Positions 17,197-26,225 are shown, counted from the first letter of the stretch. The stretch is DNA of 64,000 nucleotides from Corynebacterium flavescens (GCF_008693105.1 NZ_VXKK01000042.1:1-64000), one strand, 5' to 3'. A program made the numbers and translations. Notes: generated from the sequence alone by a model not told the origin.

Positions 17197-17231
17197 AGCG
17201 ACACAAGCACAATGCAAGACGCTAGAACGCC

Positions 17232-18332
17232 TTAAGCAATTGCGTCAACAGCAGCCTTCAGGCGGTCCAAGTGGGTGCCGGTAACAGGGATGAAGCCGGC
17301 GTTCTCCAGGTCTGCATTCTGGTTATCCAGAACGGTGGTGAAGAAGGCCTTCACGAGCTTCGAGGTCTCCTCATCGTAGCCAGCAGAGCAGACGATGTTG
17401 TAGGTGGTCAGGATGAGCGGGTAAGCGCCGGCATCCTTGGACTCGAACAGAGCGGAGGAATCCACGACCATGTTGTGCTCAGAGCCGGTGTCCTTGAACT
17501 TGAGGTTCTCGAGCGCGGTGCCAACAGTCTCGCTGGAGAGCTCAACAGGGCCGGAGCCGAAGTCAATCTTGGCAATCTTGACGCCTTCAGCTTCCTTCTG
17601 GTGCGCGAAACCGGCCTCGACGTAGGTGATAGCGCCATCAATGTTGGCAACCTGGTCAGCCACACCGGAAGAACCGTTAGCGCCCTCGCCGACGGAGTCC
17701 GGGAACTGCTTGCCCTTGCCCTCCCAGTTGCCGGTAGCACCGGCAAGGAACTTCTGGAAGTTATCCGAGGTACCGGACTCATCCGAGCGGAAGATGACGG
17801 TGATGTTCTTATCCGGAAGGTTGGCGCCCTCATTCTCGGCGGCGATGGCGTCATCATTCCACTTCTTTATCTCGCCCTTGAAGATCTTGGCGAGGTTAGC
17901 GGTGGAGAGGTTGAGGTCAACCCCATCAAGCTTGTAGGCGATGGCTACCGGGCCGATGGTGGAAGGCAGGTGCCAGGCCTCGTTGCCTTCACAGCGCTGC
18001 TTAGCGGGCTCGATCTCATCGTCCTTGAGTGCGGAGTCAGAACCAGCGAAAACGGCGGTGCCGTTGGTGAAGGCTTTGACGCCAGCACCAGAACCGGAAG
18101 ATGTGTAGGACAGCTCAGCACTGGGGTAAGCCTGCGCAAAAGCCTTCTGGAAGATGCTCATAGCGTTCTGCTGAGAAGATGCGCCCTCACCAACGAGGGT
18201 GCCCGAAACATCCTCGGAACCTTCAGCTGCAGAGTCGGAGCCTTCGGAGGACTCGGTGCAAGCAACGAGAGCAGTAGAGGTTGCGGCGACGATACCGAAG
18301 ATAGCGGCGGTGCGCTTGAAGTTGCGAATCAC
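17232..18332 (-). CDS. pstS: Phosphate-binding lipoprotein PstS
   Basis: 366 aa. The signal peptide ends in a lipobox (ALVAC, Cys25), so the mature protein is a membrane-anchored lipoprotein. A Ser/Glu-rich linker leads to the binding domain with GEGASSQQ near residue 48, SYTSSGSGAG near 75 and FAGSDSALKD near 96, which form the phosphate site. RSDESGTSDNFQKFL near 183 is also typical. It captures phosphate for PstCAB and is first of the operon. Candidate PhoR sites lie about 150-200 bases upstream. Confidence 0.96.
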   Translation of the reverse strand: MIRNFKRTAAIFGIVAATSTALVACTESSEGSDSAAEGSEDVSGTLVGEGASSQQNAMSIFQKAFAQAYPSAELSYTSSGSGAGVKAFTNGTAVFAGSDSALKDDEIEPAKQRCEGNEAWHLPSTIGPVAIAYKLDGVDLNLSTANLAKIFKGEIKKWNDDAIAAENEGANLPDKNITVIFRSDESGTSDNFQKFLAGATGNWEGKGKQFPDSVGEGANGSSGVADQVANIDGAITYVEAGFAHQKEAEGVKIAKIDFGSGPVELSSETVGTALENLKFKDTGSEHNMVVDSSALFESKDAGAYPLILTTYNIVCSAGYDEETSKLVKAFFTTVLDNQNADLENAGFIPVTGTHLDRLKAAVDAIA

Positions 18333-18479
18333 GGTAAACCTTTCCGGTTCAATAAAGAGACAGATTAGTCGAGCGAACCGAATACTGGACGTGCATCTGC
18401 TCCAATACCGCTGTGGGGTCCTACAGCCGCTCGTTCATCGCCTTCCCTCAACCATTTTTCAGGAGGCAGCCAACAAGCA

Positions 18480-18530
18480 CGGTTAACTCACAGGGAGAGA
18501 ATCTAATAGCGGCCGGTTAACCGCACAGGG
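18480..18530 (-). promoter_or_regulatory. Candidate PhoR-binding repeats upstream of pstS
   Basis: Two direct copies of a similar element occur: CGGTTAACTCACAGGG at 18480-18495 and CGGTTAACCGCACAGGG at 18514-18530. Read in the pstS direction they give CCCTGTGAGTTAACCG and CCCTGTGCGGTTAACCG. CCTGTGA resembles the half-site I recall for C. glutamicum PhoR (CCTGTGAA). The PhoR/PhoS genes are in this window. Functional assignment is inference. Confidence 0.5.
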
Positions 18531-18578
18531 TGGATCAGGTAAACAAATAATGAACTTGCACTAGGTTCCGCCGTGAAA

Positions 18579-19493
18579 CTAATCACCTCGCGCCCAAACA
18601 CAGTGCTGTTCCGCAATTTCAAAGCCCAAACGCTCGTAGATCTTTACCGCCGGTGCATTATCAGCCTCCACGTAGAGGATCACCTTGTGCGCGCCCTTGT
18701 CTACCAGGTGGTGAAGGCCCAACGTCAGCAGCGGTCCCCCGAGCTTCTTACCACGATAGGAGTCCGCCAAGCCGATGACATAGACCTCTCCGAAGGCGGG
18801 GCTAGACTCTCTATGCCACTTGGTCCAATGAAATCCCGCCAACTGCGGCCCCTCGTCCCACAAGAACAACACGTCTTCCGGATCAAACCAGGGCGCTTCC
18901 ATGGCTCGATGTAGGCGCTCTAAGTCCCAGCCGCCTTGCTCAGGGTGCCAGGAAAAGGCCTCGTTATTGGCCTTGAGCCACTGCTCCTCAACCACCTGCC
19001 TACCCCACTTCTTAGTGCTCTCGCGCAGGTTTGCGGCGGGAAGCGGGGCCTTATCCGCCTGTGCAGCCGCCACGAGTGCCTCCCCAGAGACCTCCATGAC
19101 GAGCAGGCGGCGCACCACCTTGAGACCGTGAGCCGCGGCGATTGCTTGCGCTGGCGCCAGGTTGCCATGTGCCCACACCTGCACGGCGGGGTTAGCGGCA
19201 ACCAAGGCCGCATAGAGCGCACTTCCCAGACCTTTCCCGCGGTACTGCGGCGCGATAAACATCTCGGCGCTGTCGCCGTGAATGGCGCCGCAGCCCACCA
19301 CCGTTGAACTATCCTCGACGATGAAGTGCTCATGGCCAAGGCGCGCATCCTTCAATCCCTTCAAGAACTCCTCTGAGAAGGGAGCGATGTTGTCTTCGTT
19401 CTCTGCCTCTTTAGCTAGTGCAGCCACCAGCTGGGCTCGTTGAGGATCGCCAGGAAGTTGTACGTGCTCGATGGAATGGCCGTTGCTAATCAT
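18579..19493 (-). CDS. mshD: Mycothiol synthase
   Basis: 304 aa, two GNAT acetyltransferase domains in tandem (about residues 1-140 and 150-304). It acetylates Cys-GlcN-Ins to complete mycothiol, the main thiol of Actinobacteria. The second, catalytic domain shows the acetyl-CoA loop LADSYRGKKLGGPLL and the end VKIYERLGFEIAEQHCVWARGD. The first domain retains IAPQYRGKGLGSALY. A -10-like TATCCT (19501-19506) lies exactly 7 bases upstream of ATG 19493, so the mRNA is probably leaderless. It ends 246 bp upstream of pstS and is divergent from the LmeA-like gene. Confidence 0.93.
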   Translation of the reverse strand: MISNGHSIEHVQLPGDPQRAQLVAALAKEAENEDNIAPFSEEFLKGLKDARLGHEHFIVEDSSTVVGCGAIHGDSAEMFIAPQYRGKGLGSALYAALVAANPAVQVWAHGNLAPAQAIAAAHGLKVVRRLLVMEVSGEALVAAAQADKAPLPAANLRESTKKWGRQVVEEQWLKANNEAFSWHPEQGGWDLERLHRAMEAPWFDPEDVLFLWDEGPQLAGFHWTKWHRESSPAFGEVYVIGLADSYRGKKLGGPLLTLGLHHLVDKGAHKVILYVEADNAPAVKIYERLGFEIAEQHCVWARGD

Positions 19494-19526
19494 GGGCCCC
19501 AGGATACGTCCTGTAAGAATAGAGGG

Positions 19527-20375
19527 GTGAGTGTCATTGAAATTGACCGCAGGATAGTCCCCCTGCTGGCCGCGGTCGCCTCAGTGGTCGCCGCCTGGGC
19601 CATAGATTCGGGGCTCGCGATGCATACCGAGCATAAGCTGGCCCAGGAGGTCAAGGCGGATTCTCGGCTGGAGAACTCCCCCAACGTCTTCGTCGGAGGC
19701 GTTCCCTTCAGCGCCGCCTTCTTCACCGGCGAGGTTCCCTTCATTGAGGTGCAGTCCTTGGACGTAGAGGTGCCCAAGCTCGGCATGGTCAACGCCGCCA
19801 CCACACTGCGCGATATTAGCCTCACACCGACACAGCTTCTCCATGGTGACTTCCAGGGAGCGCCCGTTTCCACCTACTCGCGCAGCATCAGCCTCGACGG
19901 AGTCGCGCTCGGCCGGCTGCTAGGAATCACGGATCTTTCCATAGCCAACCCCGACAACATTTCCCCCACCGGCGGTACCTCCGCGGAGGCAGAGCTGACC
20001 GGAACCTTGCCAGGGGATTCGAGTAAATCCACGGTCAAGGTAACCCTGCGCCTAGTGGGCCCCGAGTTCCAGATGCGGGTCTACGACGAGGATGATGAAA
20101 GACTCAACAAGGCCTTTTCCCTCGAGTTCGACACCCGTCAGCTGCCGCTTCCCGCCCAGGCCACCTCCGTCAAGCTGCATGGCGGATCCATTTCTTTCGA
20201 GGTGCAAAAGCGCGACATCACCTTAAGCACAGTGCAACTGTCACCGTTGGAGATCGAGGGCTCCGAGGAACAGGCCGTCGCCGATGCCGAACAGAAGGCC
20301 GAAGACACCGCTGAGAAAGTCGGCGTCGCCCCTCAGACACCGTCGCGGCCCACCGTTTTTGGTACGCGGCCTTAA
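19527..20375 (+). CDS. LmeA-family (DUF2993) cell-envelope protein
   Basis: 282 aa from GTG 19527. An N-terminal hydrophobic segment (about residues 8-25) acts as signal or anchor. The rest is a DUF2993 beta-rich domain with the characteristic NVFVGGVPF...EVPFIEVQSLDVEVPKL pattern. Mycobacterial LmeA supports mannan elongation of lipomannan, and a related envelope role here is inferred. TAAGAA at 19514-19519 stands 7 bases before GTG 19527, suggesting a leaderless transcript; longer starts would overlap mshD. The last ~30 residues are Glu/Ala-rich and hydrophilic. Confidence 0.8.
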   Translation: MSVIEIDRRIVPLLAAVASVVAAWAIDSGLAMHTEHKLAQEVKADSRLENSPNVFVGGVPFSAAFFTGEVPFIEVQSLDVEVPKLGMVNAATTLRDISLTPTQLLHGDFQGAPVSTYSRSISLDGVALGRLLGITDLSIANPDNISPTGGTSAEAELTGTLPGDSSKSTVKVTLRLVGPEFQMRVYDEDDERLNKAFSLEFDTRQLPLPAQATSVKLHGGSISFEVQKRDITLSTVQLSPLEIEGSEEQAVADAEQKAEDTAEKVGVAPQTPSRPTVFGTRP

Positions 20376-20394
20376 AACAAAGGCGACTTCGCCA

Positions 20395-20431
20395 AGCGCG
20401 CCAAACTTGCCTTAGGTTTTGGCGCTTTATT
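20395..20431. terminator. Bidirectional terminator between the LmeA-like gene and the lipid kinase gene
   Basis: AGCGCGCCAAA (20395-20405) pairs with TTTTGGCGCT (20417-20426), allowing one bulge, and is followed by TTATTT on the plus strand. It overlaps the stop codon (TAA, 20427-20429) of the convergent kinase gene. Confidence 0.75.
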
Positions 20432-21467
20432 TGATGCGGATGAGGTCCCGCAGGATCTCCCGCCCAGAGCGCTTATAGGGCTCGCTCGCCTTGCGCGGCG
20501 CATAAACCTCAATGGCATTGGGCACGGACGTCAAATGCACGCTGGTAAACACTCCCTCCGATTCCCCATCCGCCTGGAAACGATCCGGCTGGGGGCAGGT
20601 CAGTTCTATCTCCTTGGCATCATCGAAGTGGATGGTGCGGGCCTGCGTGATCTTGTTGAGCCAGCGGCGCTGGTCGACGCCCATGAGGTGGGCCATTCCC
20701 ACCAACCCATGGATGCCGCCGAGATCACTGAGCCCGAAAAGGCCCAGCCCCCCGTCGAAAGAATTACCCGGATTGGTCACAACCGGCAGCGGTCCCAGGA
20801 AGGTCCAGGGGTTGGTATTCGAGGTGAAGATGAGCGGGGCCTCGTTGACCACTAGGACATCCCCATCGCGGCCTATCGCCTTGACATTTATGCGCGGAGG
20901 CTTGATGCGCGCGCGGAGATAGGCCTGCACAGACACCGAAAGATAGCGCAGGGGCGTGGCGGCAAAGCCCTGCTCCCTGGCGCGGTCGACGTGCGCCAAG
21001 ACATCCGCATCGAGCCCGAAGCCGGCGTTGACGACAAACCACCTCTCATTCCAGGTACCCAGCGCGATGGTGCGGCGGATATCGCGCTCCAACAACCGCG
21101 TAAGCACGTGCGTTGCCTCAATGGGCGTGTTGGGGAAACCAAGCGCGCGCACGAATACATTGGCAGAACCGGTCGGGATAATTCCTAGCGCGGGCAGCCG
21201 CTCGGCCTCGACACCCGGGGCGTCTGCGGCAGGGCCTAGCAGGCCATTGACTATCTCATTGACTGTTCCATCCCCGCCCACGGCGAGGATGACGTCGAAG
21301 TCAGCGCGGCTTAGCCCCCGCACCATCTGCTCCGCATGCCCGGCGAAGTGCGTGAACTTCACCAACAGCTCAAGACCTGGTACCGCGCGCAGGGGCGGCA
21401 CGATTCGCCGAAAGAGCTCCTCGGTTTGACTGGTGGAGTTTGGGTTGGAAATCATAAGTACGCGCAC
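20427..21467 (-). CDS. Diacylglycerol kinase-family lipid kinase
   Basis: 346 aa with the DAGK/YegS-LCB5 catalytic domain. ISNPNS at the start, the nucleotide loop AVGGDGTVNEIVNGLLG near residues 82-98, and GIIPTGSANVFVRALGFP near 124 are diagnostic. The C-terminal half is the beta-sandwich substrate domain with FQADGESEGVF. It probably phosphorylates diacylglycerol or a related lipid at the membrane, possibly for phosphatidylinositol or mannolipid precursors. GTG 21467 has TAGGCT 8 bases upstream, a leaderless-type start. It is divergent from the nitrobindin-like gene. Confidence 0.87.
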   Translation of the reverse strand: MRVLMISNPNSTSQTEELFRRIVPPLRAVPGLELLVKFTHFAGHAEQMVRGLSRADFDVILAVGGDGTVNEIVNGLLGPAADAPGVEAERLPALGIIPTGSANVFVRALGFPNTPIEATHVLTRLLERDIRRTIALGTWNERWFVVNAGFGLDADVLAHVDRAREQGFAATPLRYLSVSVQAYLRARIKPPRINVKAIGRDGDVLVVNEAPLIFTSNTNPWTFLGPLPVVTNPGNSFDGGLGLFGLSDLGGIHGLVGMAHLMGVDQRRWLNKITQARTIHFDDAKEIELTCPQPDRFQADGESEGVFTSVHLTSVPNAIEVYAPRKASEPYKRSGREILRDLIRIK

Positions 21468-21520
21468 AGGGACATAGCCTAGTGGTTATCTCGACCAAGA
21501 CACGACTAGGCTGGGGCGCC

Positions 21521-22228
21521 ATGAGCGAAAACAATAACGAAAACACTTCAGCACAAACCCCCGCCTCCTCTGAACCCGCCCCCGCCGCGCAGCAGCCGCA
21601 GGGCGAGGCCAAGATCGACGGAAACGAGGCCGTCAACCGCGCCGCCGAGGCGTGGAAAGACGCCGCCTCCCGCAACCTCCCGCCGCTTGATTTGGGAGAA
21701 GTTCCTGTCCCCGATGACACGGCCAACCTCCGGCAGGGCCCGTCGCTGCACGATGGCCTCCTCGGCCTGCTGCCGCTAGTAGGCGTATGGCAGGGCGAAG
21801 GCCAGGCGCACAATACCGACGGCGAGCAATATGCCTTTGGCCAGCAGCTGGTCATCGCGCACGACGGCGAGAACTACCTCACCTTTAGTTCCCGCACCTG
21901 GCGGATCGACGCCGAGGGCAAGGCCACCGGCCCCGACGTGCGTGAGACCGGCTTCTGGCGCATCTCCCCCAAGGACGAGATCGAGATGACCTATACCTCG
22001 TCGAACGGTGTCGTGGAGATATTCTACGGCGAGCCTTTCAACGAGCGCGCCTGGCAGCTCGAGTCCGCCTCCACCATGGTCACTGAGACCGGGCCGAAGA
22101 ACCTCGGACCGGGCAAGCGCATGTACGGGCTTATGCCCAACAACAACCTGGGCTGGGTTGATGAGCGCCTCGTCGAAGGCGAGATGCGCCCCTATATGTC
22201 CGCCGAGCTCACCCGCGTCGCCGGCTAG
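21521..22228 (+). CDS. Nitrobindin-like beta-barrel protein lacking the heme-ligand His
   Basis: 235 aa. After a disordered acidic N-terminus of about 60 residues comes a nitrobindin/THAP4-type ten-stranded barrel with the diagnostic GXWXGXG motif (GVWQGEG, about 88-94) and YTSSNGVVEIFYGEPF. In classical nitrobindins a C-terminal His coordinates the heme iron; here the corresponding motif reads RPYMSAELTRV with Tyr225 in its place. I recall that several corynebacterial members share this loss. Heme binding and peroxynitrite isomerase activity are therefore doubtful. ATG 21521 has TAGGCT 8 bases upstream. Confidence 0.82.
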   Translation: MSENNNENTSAQTPASSEPAPAAQQPQGEAKIDGNEAVNRAAEAWKDAASRNLPPLDLGEVPVPDDTANLRQGPSLHDGLLGLLPLVGVWQGEGQAHNTDGEQYAFGQQLVIAHDGENYLTFSSRTWRIDAEGKATGPDVRETGFWRISPKDEIEMTYTSSNGVVEIFYGEPFNERAWQLESASTMVTETGPKNLGPGKRMYGLMPNNNLGWVDERLVEGEMRPYMSAELTRVAG

Positions 22229-22240
22229 GTTTCATAAGAC

Positions 22241-22993
22241 TCAGAGCAGGCCCGTCACTCCGCGAGCGAGCACAACGGTGGCACCGGCCGCGGCGAGAAG
22301 CGTGGCAATGCGCTTGGCCATCGAGGTGGAGATTCGCGCATTGATCCGCTCTCCGAACCATGCTCCGACGAAAATCATCGCAACGGCGGCGGCCCACAGC
22401 CACACCGGCGTGCCGCCGAAGTTTAGACCGCCGATGAGGAACACCTTAAGCAGGAAAGACACAGTATTGGCCACGAGCAGAATCGGATGCAGGGTCGCTA
22501 CGAAATCGCGGTAATCCCACCGGGAGAGCCGCGCATAGACCGTCAGGGCTGGCCCTGCGATGCCCGCGACGGTGGACATGAATCCGCCAATCACACCGAA
22601 GATGATCATGGGTATCCGTGCGTGCTCATCCAGGCGGAACTTTTCAGTCGGGAAAAGTGAGATCCCTAGTGCAAGCAGCACCGAGGCGCCGACGGCGATG
22701 AGCAGCCAGGGACCGTTGAGTACGTGAACGACCCAGACTGCGGGCAGTGAACCCAGCAGCAGTGCCCCTGCAAGCACCCGAAAGCGATGCCAATCCGTCC
22801 GTTTGCGCACGGACCAGGCATTGTTGACCGCGTTTATCGTAGACAAACCGTTGACCATGGTCACGCCAGAAAGCGGGCCCAGAACAGTGGTGAGTACTGG
22901 GCCGGTTACGAGGCCGACGCCAAGCCCTGTGATGCGTTGCAGGATGGCGCCGACGAAGACGGATAGCAAAAGCGAAAGAGCGATGGTGGTCAC
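22241..22993 (-). CDS. TauE/SafE-family (DUF81) membrane permease
   Basis: 250 aa with about eight hydrophobic helices in two repeats. The first repeat begins FVGAILQRITGLGVGLVTGPVLTTVLGP and the second contains IFGVIGGFMSTVAGIAGPALTVY, both typical of sulfite/sulfoacetate-type exporters. Cargo is unknown, and no sulfur genes are adjacent. GTG 22993 is preceded at 8 bases by TATCCT (23002-23007), a leaderless-type promoter. Convergent with the nitrobindin-like gene, 12 bases apart. Confidence 0.8.
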   Translation of the reverse strand: MTTIALSLLLSVFVGAILQRITGLGVGLVTGPVLTTVLGPLSGVTMVNGLSTINAVNNAWSVRKRTDWHRFRVLAGALLLGSLPAVWVVHVLNGPWLLIAVGASVLLALGISLFPTEKFRLDEHARIPMIIFGVIGGFMSTVAGIAGPALTVYARLSRWDYRDFVATLHPILLVANTVSFLLKVFLIGGLNFGGTPVWLWAAAVAMIFVGAWFGERINARISTSMAKRIATLLAAAGATVVLARGVTGLL

Positions 22994-23134
22994 GGGGAAT
23001 TAGGATAGGCCCTCCTATGATCCCGGCGCACCCTGCCCCCCTCCAGAACCCGGTACCAAGCCCTTCAAGGTGGTGTTAGCCGACTCTGCCTTCTCGGAAG
23101 CCATCGATGAAGAGAAAGATAAGCGGGCCTGTCA

Positions 23135-23767
23135 TCACTGCGCGCCCATAAGTGGATCGTTGCGCAGGGAATCAATGCCCTGGAAATGGATGGCGTGTAG
23201 CCCTTCCCTGCGAGCAGCCTCCACGTTGACCAGGTGGTCGTCGATGAAGACGACGCTGCTGGCTTTGCGCCCCAAAGATGCAAGGGCGTGGTGGAAAGCC
23301 TCCGGTTCCGGCTTGGCGACGTCAATCTCGTAGGAGAAGTTCACCGCGTCGAGCCTGTCCAACCATACGGAGTGCTTCTCTCGCAGGTCATGGGCGAGCC
23401 CCGGTGGAATGTTGGAGAGGATCCCCACGGTGTGCCCGTGGTCCTTGAGCTCCAGCATGAAATCAATAACCTCACGGTTGGGAAGATCGACCACCCCGCG
23501 ATAGTCGACCTCGATCGCCTCAACAGGATCCAGAAAATCGAGGCCCGCGCGCTGCTTGATCTGGTTCCAATAGCTGATCTCGCTGACCCTGCCTGCATCC
23601 AGGGCCGGGCGCAGCTCGTTGTAGACCTCCATTAGCTTAGAGTTCTTGCAGGGCTGTCCCAGCTCGCGCTCGATGCGCTCGACGTGGGCCTTGCCCTGGC
23701 TCTTTATGAGAACTCCGAAGACATCGAAGAGGAAGGCATCAGGGTGATCTGTGACTGATTCAGTCAT
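23135..23767 (-). CDS. HAD-superfamily hydrolase
   Basis: 210 aa. Motif I FDVFGVLI provides the nucleophilic Asp (about residue 15), as in DxY/DxF-type haloacid-dehalogenase members. Motif II is ILSN near 117, motif III the Lys in AKPEPEAF, and motif IV VFIDDH near 173. The cap is the small alpha-helical type (subfamily I). Substrate is unknown; family members include phosphatases and dehalogenases. About 140 bases lie between its stop and the TauE promoter, with no gene seen. Confidence 0.8.
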   Translation of the reverse strand: MTESVTDHPDAFLFDVFGVLIKSQGKAHVERIERELGQPCKNSKLMEVYNELRPALDAGRVSEISYWNQIKQRAGLDFLDPVEAIEVDYRGVVDLPNREVIDFMLELKDHGHTVGILSNIPPGLAHDLREKHSVWLDRLDAVNFSYEIDVAKPEPEAFHHALASLGRKASSVVFIDDHLVNVEAARREGLHAIHFQGIDSLRNDPLMGAQ

Positions 23768-23897
23768 GCGTTTAGGTCCTATCGGTTCCGGCGGTGCTAT
23801 TACTCATCTCCCTAGCCTATTGCCTTGAACACTGCGACCGATAGCGATCAATAGTGTTCCTTGACGCAGCGGTCCTTGCTGCGTCAAGGTGCGCGTC

Positions 23898-24773
23898 CTA
23901 GTGCGCCGCCGCCTCCGCAATAAGCCGCCGCAACTCGGCTTCATTCTTCGGCGCGGGCAGTACCGTCTCATCCACCTGGGTGACGCGGGCTGCGGTGCGC
24001 ACCGAGGAGACCAACCACACTGAGTCCGCACCCTTGAGATAATCCACCGTCATTTCCTTGGATTTGGCGCGAAAGCCCTGCGCTGCGGCAGCCTCAAACA
24101 GCGCCGCCTGGGTGGTTCCCGGCAAGATTCCACGGCCGGCCGGGGTGCGCAGCTTATCCCCCTTGACCACCACCACAGTCGAGGTGGCGCCCTCTAATAC
24201 GCGACCGGTATCGGGGTCGATGAAGATGACATCTTCAAAACCCCGCGAGCGAGCCAGGCGCAGCGTCGCCATTGTGGCCGCGTAGTTGAGGGTCTTAGCA
24301 GGCAACTCTTGGGCCACCTGCCACAGCCGCGGGGTGGTCATTACCTTTACCCCGTGAGCACGTTGTTCGAGCACGCTCTCCTCGATGGGGCCAACCACTA
24401 CCCAAGCGGAGGGACGCCCTGTCGACGCCCGCCCCCGCGTATAAGTCCACGTGCACTTGGCTTCCACGAGTTCCCCGGCATTGCCAGCACCCGTGTAATC
24501 CGCAATTGCCATCGCGGTGGCCTGCTCCCATTTATCCAGCATGGGATCGGGCAAGTCCATCGCGCGGGCCGAGGCCGCGAAGCGTTCCTTGTGCCGATCC
24601 AGGTTTGCGGCTTTTCCCCCGCGCACGAGCAGGGACTCAAAAATGCCGTCTCCCCGGGTCACTGCTGCATCATCAACAAAGATGAGTGGCAACGACGGGG
24701 AATGCTTGCGGATCGAGCCACCATAGGGTTCTACCACGTAGATGACCGGCTCTTTTCGCGGCGTGAATTCCAT
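23898..24773 (-). CDS. pabC: Aminodeoxychorismate lyase (class IV PLP enzyme)
   Basis: 291 aa fold-type IV PLP enzyme. The Schiff-base Lys is in AKTLNYAATMATLRLA near residue 158, and LEGATSTVVVVKGD and GILPGTTQAAL bind the cofactor phosphate. It would release pyruvate from 4-amino-4-deoxychorismate to give p-aminobenzoate for folate. A branched-chain or D-amino-acid aminotransferase is possible, but the length and the tie to the folate-linked YgfZ protein favour PabC. CATAAT (24781-24786) sits 7 bases upstream of ATG 24773. Divergent from ygfZ with only 30 bases between starts. Confidence 0.8.
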   Translation of the reverse strand: MEFTPRKEPVIYVVEPYGGSIRKHSPSLPLIFVDDAAVTRGDGIFESLLVRGGKAANLDRHKERFAASARAMDLPDPMLDKWEQATAMAIADYTGAGNAGELVEAKCTWTYTRGRASTGRPSAWVVVGPIEESVLEQRAHGVKVMTTPRLWQVAQELPAKTLNYAATMATLRLARSRGFEDVIFIDPDTGRVLEGATSTVVVVKGDKLRTPAGRGILPGTTQAALFEAAAAQGFRAKSKEMTVDYLKGADSVWLVSSVRTAARVTQVDETVLPAPKNEAELRRLIAEAAAH

Positions 24774-24803
24774 AAGTTCGATTATGCCCTACCATCGGTG
24801 GGC

Positions 24804-25874
24804 GTGAGTTACTCTTCGCCACTTCTCAGCCGCGCCGGTGCCGCCGAGCACCAAGGCGCAACGTTTATCGACGCTGCCGGGGTTGCCTGGCATTACGGGG
24901 ATCCGCTCGTCGAACAGCGCGCCGCCCACAACGGCACCGCCATCGTCGACCGCTCACAGCGCCGCGTCATCGCAGTCGCGGGCCCGGATGCCGGCGAGTT
25001 CCTCAACAACTTGCTCTCCCAGAAGCTCGATACAGTCCCGCAGGGATTCAGCGCCGGCGCCCTCGATTTCGATATCAAGGGCCACATCCTCCACCAGATG
25101 GATCTCACCCTGCACGAGGGGACTTTCTATCTCGATGTGCCCGCCGGGCAGTTTGAGTCTTTGCTGGACTACCTCACCAAGATGATCTTCTGGTCCAAGG
25201 TGACCGTGAAAGAGGCCGACCTCGCGCTGCTTACGCTTCTGGGATCACAGAAGAATTCCGGGCTCCCCATTCCTGCCTCGGCGGTGTATACCCGCGAGGT
25301 GGACTGGCAGGGCGTCCCTCGCACCGATATTGCCGTGCCGCGCGCGAGCCTCGTGGACGCAGTAAGCGAGCTCGAGGAAGCAGGCGGCCGCCTCGTCGGG
25401 CTGATGGCTTATACCGCCGAGCGCGTGCGTGCACGCGAGCCGGAGCTAGCCGCAGATCTTGATAACAAGGCCATTGCCCACGAGGTCCCCCAGTGGATAG
25501 CCCGCGGACAATCCCCCGCCTTCGTTCACCTGGAAAAGGGCTGCTACCGCGGCCAAGAAACGGTGGCCCGGGTAGAAAACTTGGGCCGCTCCCCACGGGT
25601 ACTTGTCCTGTTAAACCTGGATGGCTCGGCGCCTAGCCTTCCCGCAATCGGCGATCCGGTAGAGCTTGGCACCCGCCAAGTGGGGCGCGTTGGCACCATC
25701 GTCCACGACTTCGAGTGGGGCCCTATCGCGCTCGCGTTGGTTAAACGCTCTGCTCTCAGCAATCCGCAGCTGCACATCGGTGATGTCGCCGCATCGCTCG
25801 ATCCGGATTCCGTACCGAGCGATGAAGGTCCGAAAGCCGGGCGCGCCGCCGTAGATCGGCTGCGTGGGCGGTAG
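24804..25874 (+). CDS. ygfZ: YgfZ/GcvT-domain folate-binding protein
   Basis: 356 aa from GTG 24804 (GTG 24798 is an in-frame alternative). GcvT-like aminomethyltransferase fold with the YgfZ signature KGCYRGQETVARVENLG near residues 246-262, including its conserved Cys. YgfZ proteins support assembly or repair of certain iron-sulfur enzymes in a folate-dependent way. TACCAT at 24790-24795 stands 8 bases before the start, suggesting a leaderless mRNA. The divergent pabC would supply a folate precursor, a plausible functional pair. Confidence 0.88.
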   Translation: MSYSSPLLSRAGAAEHQGATFIDAAGVAWHYGDPLVEQRAAHNGTAIVDRSQRRVIAVAGPDAGEFLNNLLSQKLDTVPQGFSAGALDFDIKGHILHQMDLTLHEGTFYLDVPAGQFESLLDYLTKMIFWSKVTVKEADLALLTLLGSQKNSGLPIPASAVYTREVDWQGVPRTDIAVPRASLVDAVSELEEAGGRLVGLMAYTAERVRAREPELAADLDNKAIAHEVPQWIARGQSPAFVHLEKGCYRGQETVARVENLGRSPRVLVLLNLDGSAPSLPAIGDPVELGTRQVGRVGTIVHDFEWGPIALALVKRSALSNPQLHIGDVAASLDPDSVPSDEGPKAGRAAVDRLRGR

Positions 25875-26014
25875 TTTTGCCCAGTTCGAGGGGGTAGTGC
25901 GGAATTTTTTCGTCACACAGGCTATTGTGTCTTACAGGAAGATACACATCAGATAAGCCGATGGGGCGTCCAAGAATCCCTGGATGCCCTACTCACATAG
26001 AGGGGGTCATGCAC

Positions 26015-26209
26015 ATGGGACGCGGACGCGCAAAGGCAAAGCAGACCAAAGTTGCACGCCAGCTAAAGTACAATTCGCCCGATATGGATTTGGATTCGCT
26101 TCAGAAAGAGCTTGCCTCCAAGCAGCAGAGCGACTCCCACCACGAGGAGGAAGACCCGTACGCCGAATATGTCGACGAATGGGCTGATGACAATGAGGAG
26201 AAGCGCTAA
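26015..26209 (+). CDS. DUF3073 family small protein
   Basis: 64 aa. Basic N-terminus MGRGRAKAKQTKVARQLKY, then a very acidic tail ending in EYVDEWADDNEEKR, the hallmark of the actinobacterial DUF3073 family. The function is unknown. AGAGGGGG at 25999-26006 is spaced 8-9 bases from ATG 26015 and too close to the in-frame ATG 26009. A strong terminator follows at once, so it is a single-gene unit. The charge split suggests a nucleic-acid or ribosome-associated role, but this is speculation. Confidence 0.88.
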   Translation: MGRGRAKAKQTKVARQLKYNSPDMDLDSLQKELASKQQSDSHHEEEDPYAEYVDEWADDNEEKR

Positions 26210-26225
26210 GCCGTTTCTCCACATG

